From Halomonas qaidamensis (GTDB taxonomy: Bacteria; Pseudomonadota; Gammaproteobacteria; Pseudomonadales; Halomonadaceae): DNA of 64,000 bases. Numbering within the stretch: the first letter of the stretch is position 1; each line of letters opens with the position of its first letter. The position numbers and the translations under genes are program-made. The stretch is from assembly GCF_025917315.1 (NCBI RefSeq), contig NZ_CP080627.1, forward strand, positions 620,001 through 684,000, written 5' to 3'. Under the pieces are notes generated by a model. It searched no databases and had not been told where the DNA came from. It was given only the letters and a program-made list of their open reading frames with translations. Of this stretch, positions 59,949 through 64,000 are shown in pieces.

Positions 59949-62900
59949 ATGGCGATACCATCAGCCGATATTCTTAAGTCGACCCAGCCTGGTGTGATGA
60001 ACGGCCACTTGCTTAATGGCGTCAGGGTGAGTGCGGTTAGCTCTCAGGGCGACTGGGAGGCGTTCGCTGATACCCAGGAGGGTGTGGCACGGATAGAAAT
60101 ACCGGCTGATCCGCAGGCACGTCTTGCTTTCGTTCGGCGTTGGATGGCGAAAAACCAGAAAGTGTTGAAGCGTGGCGGCATGGCGGCAACGCTCGTACTG
60201 CCGTTGATGGCTCAGCAGGCGTTGGCTGATGACATGGTCGCTATTAACGACCTGCAAGGGGTGGCTGAGGTGATACGCCAGCCCAATGGCAGCCTGACAT
60301 TGGTAATGGATAACGGCCAGCGTATTTATCTAGCGGCTGCGGATGTTGCGCTAGAAGGTGGCCGTGTGGTGGTCGAGATCACCGCACTTATGGAAAAATT
60401 AGATGCCGACAGCGGCCTTCTTGTGCCGTTAAGCCAGCTGCCCAATGTGCAGACCTGGGAGCTGTTGCCCGATGGCAATGTGATGATTACCCGCGCTGAC
60501 GGCTCGCTGTTGCTGGTGGAGCGGGGCGCGGTTGTACAGCAGGGCGACCTTTTACTGATTAGCCCGAGTAGTGCGTTACAGCAAGGTGTTGCAGAAAGTA
60601 CAGATTTTGGCGCACTGCTCTTTGTGCCGAGCGCCTCTTTCTCACCTAGTATGAGCAGCAGTGAAACTACCTCGAGCAGCATAGGCGGTTCAAGCGCTAG
60701 CAACACACCGGTTAGCTCGTTTGGTGATATTCCACCCTGGCTGTATCTCGGCGGCGGTGCGCTTGCGTTAGGGGCGGCCGCAGCAGGCGGCGGTGGGGGA
60801 GGTGGCGGTGGTTCCAGCCCACAACCAGCGCCAGAGCCTCAGCCAGAACCAGAGCCTCAGCCGCCGACCATTAGCGGCTATGTGATTGATGGCTATATTG
60901 CCGGTGCCACCGTTACCCGCGCAGTTAATGCCAATCAAGTGGAAACCAATAGCAACGGTTTCTTCAGTGGCCTGCAGGGCAGCGGTATTCTGACTGCCAC
61001 AGGTGGGGTCGATATTGCCACGGGCCTGCCCTTCAATGGAGTGCTGCGCGCGCCAGAAAACGCCACGGTAATCACGCCGCTGACCACCATGATGGTTCAG
61101 CTATCGGCGCAGTTTGATGTCAATGACGCTAACGCCCAGAGCATGATTAAAACCGCGTTAGGCCTGGACGAACGCCTGAACATACTGACCACCGACCCCT
61201 TGGCTGAAGCGTCCTCTAGCGTCGATTTGCTTATCGCAGGCATCAAAGTGGCTAGCTTGCTGGCGATGGCTGACAGCGCAGGGATTAGCAGTAGCGATGC
61301 GCTGTCACGCTTGGCGAATGCGTTCAATCAAGCCAATGAAACAGGTCGCGAACTCACCAATCAGCAAATGGCCGATGTATTAGGGCTACCTTCTATTACA
61401 GGCCAAGTAAAGCAAGCGCTGGATGCTATTGATAACGCGGGCGCAGATGTCAGCCTTGATGCCTACCGAAACGGGGACAACAATCCACTGCGCGATGCTC
61501 AGCAGGCCGCCCAAAATCCCAACAGTGATCTTTCTAATACGATTGATGTTCGCGCTGATCTTCCTTATCTCACGCTTCAAACCGCGGTTAATCTTGCGCA
61601 ACAAGGAGACTTGCCATCGCAGTACTTGGTCAATCCTGGTCAGCCGTTCTCTGCGGGCACCCTAGGACTGACCGTCGCCGCTGACCGTTTAGCATTGGTA
61701 GAGAAGATTTTAGCGGGTGATTACGATGTTGGAACGGCGCCTATCGAGCTTTCCGACATTTACACATGGTCAATTCGCGCCAGCGTCGAAGATGTGCTGG
61801 TTACCGGTGGTTTGGAGCGTCCTGCCGTTTTAGGCGCGGAACGCGTCACGTTGACGGATGAAACGATTCGACCGGACCAGTTTGCAGACCTGAATACGCT
61901 GGATAATTTCGTACTTGGTAACACCGTCGTGCCTTACACGCTAGAACAGGCACTGGAAACGGCAGAAATGCCCGCCAACTACACGTTAGACCCAGCGGTG
62001 CCGCTAAATAAAAATGCCCTAAGCCTGCGTGAAGCTGCAGAGCTTATTGATGAAACCCGACTGTTAACGGACCGCGCCCTTAATACCGGTGAGGATGGCT
62101 TAAACCGCGAGATGTTGTTGGACTGGACCATTCTCGATAGCTTTGAAAACGTGATTGGCGCTTCCAGCGCCGACCCGCAGCTTAACGAAGCCCGTCGTGT
62201 CAGCGTTACGGAAACCGTGATTACCCCTGCGCAATTTAAGCAGCTTGATGCGTTGGACAATTTTGAGTTAGGCGCTACAGCCGTTGGTTATACGTTAGAG
62301 GAAGCTCTTGAAGCAGCGCCACTGGCCAGCAACTACCTTATTGATCTTGATGTTCCTCTCGATGTAGGCACCGTGACCGTCGCCCAGGCCGCCTCAGCGT
62401 TTGCCGATGTTTCACGGGTGTTGGAAGGTGCCAATAATCAGCCGCCGCTGTCGCTATTTCAATGGGCCGTGAGTGATAGCGCCACTGCTATTATTGCAGA
62501 CCTCAATGATGCCCATGTGACCGGTGCCAACCCCATCACGATCAGTGATCGCTCTCTCACCGTCGATGAGTTTGACCAGCTAAATACGTTGGACAACTTT
62601 CAGCTAGGCGACACCGTTGTCGGTTACACCTTGGCGCAAGCTGTCGCGGCCGAGGTGATTGCCGACAACTATGATATTGCCCTTGCGCCGCCCCTTAATG
62701 CAGGCAGTGTCAGCGTGTTGGAAGCACATGAGACGCTTGCCACGGTAGAAAACATTCTGGCTAACGCGCTTAACTCAGACTCGCTTAATGCCGATCAGCT
62801 TTTTAACTGGACGGTGCTGGATAGCGCCGATGCGGTTCTTGGCGCGGGCGATGTTGCTCACTTACTGCGTGCTAATGCCGTCAACGTTAACGACGACATG

Positions 62901-64000
62901 ATTAGCCTGGCGCAGTATAAAGCCCTAACAGGGCTTCAGAGCAGCTACGTACGCACTGGTGAAACCGTCGAGTACACCTTGTCGGAAGCCATTGACGCCG
63001 AAGACGTTGGCACGCTGCTCACCAATTACGCGATTAATCCAGAGGTGGTTCGTCTGGGTAGCGAACTCACTGTGGCAGCTGCACGGGAAGACTATGCCCA
63101 GATCGAAGGGTTAGTGGCTAACGCTGAAAATAGCGCGGAGCTGCGCGAAGATCTGCCGTTTAGCTGGGAAGTGGTCGATAACGCCAACACCATCATTGGC
63201 GATATTGCTGAAGACCACGTAACGCTGGCGGATCAGGTGCGTGTTGCCAATGCAGGGATTAATCAAGCCCAGTACGAACGTTTGGCGGTGCTAGAGAACT
63301 TTGAGTTGGCCGACACCGTTGTTCTCTATACCTTAGAAGGTGCTGTTAGTACCGACATCGAGCTGGCGAGCAATTATCAACTTGCGCTAGACGTTTATAA
63401 CCCTGAAGAGCGTAGCGTTACTGAGGCCAGCGTAGAACTCGCCCGTGTGGAAAATATTATTAGCGGTGCCAATAACGCCGGTGGGCTAGACGCTGACGTG
63501 CTGTACAACTGGGTGATTAACGATACCGCTGAGGCGATTTTAGCCGCTGCACAAGGCGCACCGCATATCGCTCGCGCCGATGAGGTTCGTGTTACTGATC
63601 AAACGATTACGCTTGACGACTACACGGCGTTGTTAGCCATTGAAAGCGACAACGCTGGGTATCAGCGCGGCGACGAGCAGGTGGAATACACGCTAGCGCA
63701 GGCATTTAGTGTGGGTGCCGATGATGTCGTGGCGAACTATCTGATCAGCACAGCGTTATTTGCGCCGCAGTCACTGACCGTCGAGTCTGCTATTAATGAT
63801 CTAGCCGCTGTGCGCCAGCTGCTGGATAACGCCGAAAACACGCCGAATCTTACCAATGTCTATACGTGGAGCGTGCTGGATAGCTATGACAATATCCAGT
63901 CCCAGCTAAGGGCTAATCTTCCGGAAGGCTTGGAGCTTGCAGAGACGATTCAAGTCACTAACCCCACATTAACCGCTGCACAATATGAACGCTTAGATGC
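59949..64000 (+). CDS. giant secreted repeat protein, 5' part (runs off the window)
   Basis: The frame is open for 1350 codons and has no stop before the window edge. ATG 59949 has GGAGA eight bases upstream. Visible parts: residues 1-77, polar; 78-92, a hydrophobic stretch after KVLKRGG ending ALA, like a displaced signal peptide; about 93-235, a beta-rich prefix; 236-263, Ser-rich; 264-279, hydrophobic (WLYLGGGALALGAAAA), then nine Gly and a Pro/Glu/Gln linker; about 307-385, a GYVIDGYIAGATV...VITPLTT module known from large surface proteins. From 538 come repeats of 112-121 residues starting at 538 (partial), 633, 751, 863, 978, 1097, 1213 and 1334. No Cys is present and Lys is rare. The layout suggests a Bap/BapA-like adhesin exported by type I secretion; this is inference, and the C-terminus is not in view. 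Confidence 0.85.
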   Translation, partial: MAIPSADILKSTQPGVMNGHLLNGVRVSAVSSQGDWEAFADTQEGVARIEIPADPQARLAFVRRWMAKNQKVLKRGGMAATLVLPLMAQQALADDMVAINDLQGVAEVIRQPNGSLTLVMDNGQRIYLAAADVALEGGRVVVEITALMEKLDADSGLLVPLSQLPNVQTWELLPDGNVMITRADGSLLLVERGAVVQQGDLLLISPSSALQQGVAESTDFGALLFVPSASFSPSMSSSETTSSSIGGSSASNTPVSSFGDIPPWLYLGGGALALGAAAAGGGGGGGGGSSPQPAPEPQPEPEPQPPTISGYVIDGYIAGATVTRAVNANQVETNSNGFFSGLQGSGILTATGGVDIATGLPFNGVLRAPENATVITPLTTMMVQLSAQFDVNDANAQSMIKTALGLDERLNILTTDPLAEASSSVDLLIAGIKVASLLAMADSAGISSSDALSRLANAFNQANETGRELTNQQMADVLGLPSITGQVKQALDAIDNAGADVSLDAYRNGDNNPLRDAQQAAQNPNSDLSNTIDVRADLPYLTLQTAVNLAQQGDLPSQYLVNPGQPFSAGTLGLTVAADRLALVEKILAGDYDVGTAPIELSDIYTWSIRASVEDVLVTGGLERPAVLGAERVTLTDETIRPDQFADLNTLDNFVLGNTVVPYTLEQALETAEMPANYTLDPAVPLNKNALSLREAAELIDETRLLTDRALNTGEDGLNREMLLDWTILDSFENVIGASSADPQLNEARRVSVTETVITPAQFKQLDALDNFELGATAVGYTLEEALEAAPLASNYLIDLDVPLDVGTVTVAQAASAFADVSRVLEGANNQPPLSLFQWAVSDSATAIIADLNDAHVTGANPITISDRSLTVDEFDQLNTLDNFQLGDTVVGYTLAQAVAAEVIADNYDIALAPPLNAGSVSVLEAHETLATVENILANALNSDSLNADQLFNWTVLDSADAVLGAGDVAHLLRANAVNVNDDMISLAQYKALTGLQSSYVRTGETVEYTLSEAIDAEDVGTLLTNYAINPEVVRLGSELTVAAAREDYAQIEGLVANAENSAELREDLPFSWEVVDNANTIIGDIAEDHVTLADQVRVANAGINQAQYERLAVLENFELADTVVLYTLEGAVSTDIELASNYQLALDVYNPEERSVTEASVELARVENIISGANNAGGLDADVLYNWVINDTAEAILAAAQGAPHIARADEVRVTDQTITLDDYTALLAIESDNAGYQRGDEQVEYTLAQAFSVGADDVVANYLISTALFAPQSLTVESAINDLAAVRQLLDNAENTPNLTNVYTWSVLDSYDNIQSQLRANLPEGLELAETIQVTNPTLTAAQYERLD
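61560..64000 (+). repeat. coding tandem repeats of about 115 residues in the giant protein
   Basis: Units begin at 61845, 62199, 62535, 62880, 63237, 63585 and 63948, with a partial first unit from 61560; full lengths are 354, 336, 345, 357, 348 and 363 bp. Each has, in order, a Q-[FY]-x2-L box, LDNFxLGDTVVxYTL or a variant, NYxI followed by a Pro/Leu stretch, a helix ending VExIL or similar, and a W-x-[VI]-x-D-[SN] box with a single Trp. DNA identity between units is low, so they are old. Confidence 0.9.

Noticed and set aside
60326..62260. Minus-strand frames opposite the giant gene
   Set aside because: They mirror the biased codon use of the plus-strand gene and show no start signals or domains.

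Overview
The window looks like a contiguous piece of a Halomonas-type (Halomonadaceae, Gammaproteobacteria) chromosome. The basis is gene content plus gene order. Two long blocks follow the order known from Pseudomonas aeruginosa almost gene for gene: trkA-rsmB-fmt-def-tsaP-dprA-tsaC-hemF-aroE, and queA-tgt-yajC-secD-secF-suhB-trmJ-cysE-iscR-iscS-iscA-ndk-rlmN-pilW-rodZ-ispG-hisS-yfgM-bamB-der. Ethanolamine catabolism, Trk potassium uptake and acidic exported proteins fit a salt-tolerant relative. No insertion sequence, prophage, integrase or CRISPR array was seen.

Layout. 1-7400: tRNA ct6A dehydratase tcdA, a DUF1653 protein, a sulfurtransferase-like enzyme with a SulP anion transporter, a RecQ-family helicase, and the metallochaperone gene zigA behind a good Zur box. 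7495-16331: a SAM methyltransferase, an AraC regulator, eutB-eutC-eat for ethanolamine uptake and cleavage, a CIA30 protein, and aceK with a sirtuin. Ethanolamine gives acetaldehyde and then acetyl-CoA, so aceK (which sets flux into the glyoxylate shunt) and a deacylase make metabolic sense here. 16337-22042: the overlapping biotin operon bioB-F-H-C-D-A. 22253-36129: tapT, membrane proteins, trkH-trkA, dodecin, and the translation, recombination, heme and shikimate housekeeping block. 36223-59362: a small membrane protein, an M48 protease, a DUF815 ATPase, a lipoprotein, then the der-to-queA block on the minus strand, interrupted only by suhB. 59476-59562: a tRNA-Leu with promoter and terminator. 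59949 to the right edge: the start of a very large secreted repeat protein, still open at the window end.

Most interesting points: (1) the giant Cys-free protein built from repeats of about 115 residues, each with one Trp in a fixed place; (2) an isc cluster reduced to iscR-iscS-iscA, with an IscS that lacks the C-terminal tail known to dock IscU; (3) a TsaP homologue without its LysM domain; (4) a 24-codon reading frame bridging secD and secF, made of 15-bp tandem units; (5) at least seven intergenic loci with contiguous 14-16 bp tandem repeats, two of them starting across a stop codon.

Stretches without a gene: only 59603-59948 exceeds 300 bases. It holds short tandem repeats and the ribosome binding site of the giant gene, and nothing else I can support. 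Bases 1-108 hold no recognisable gene.
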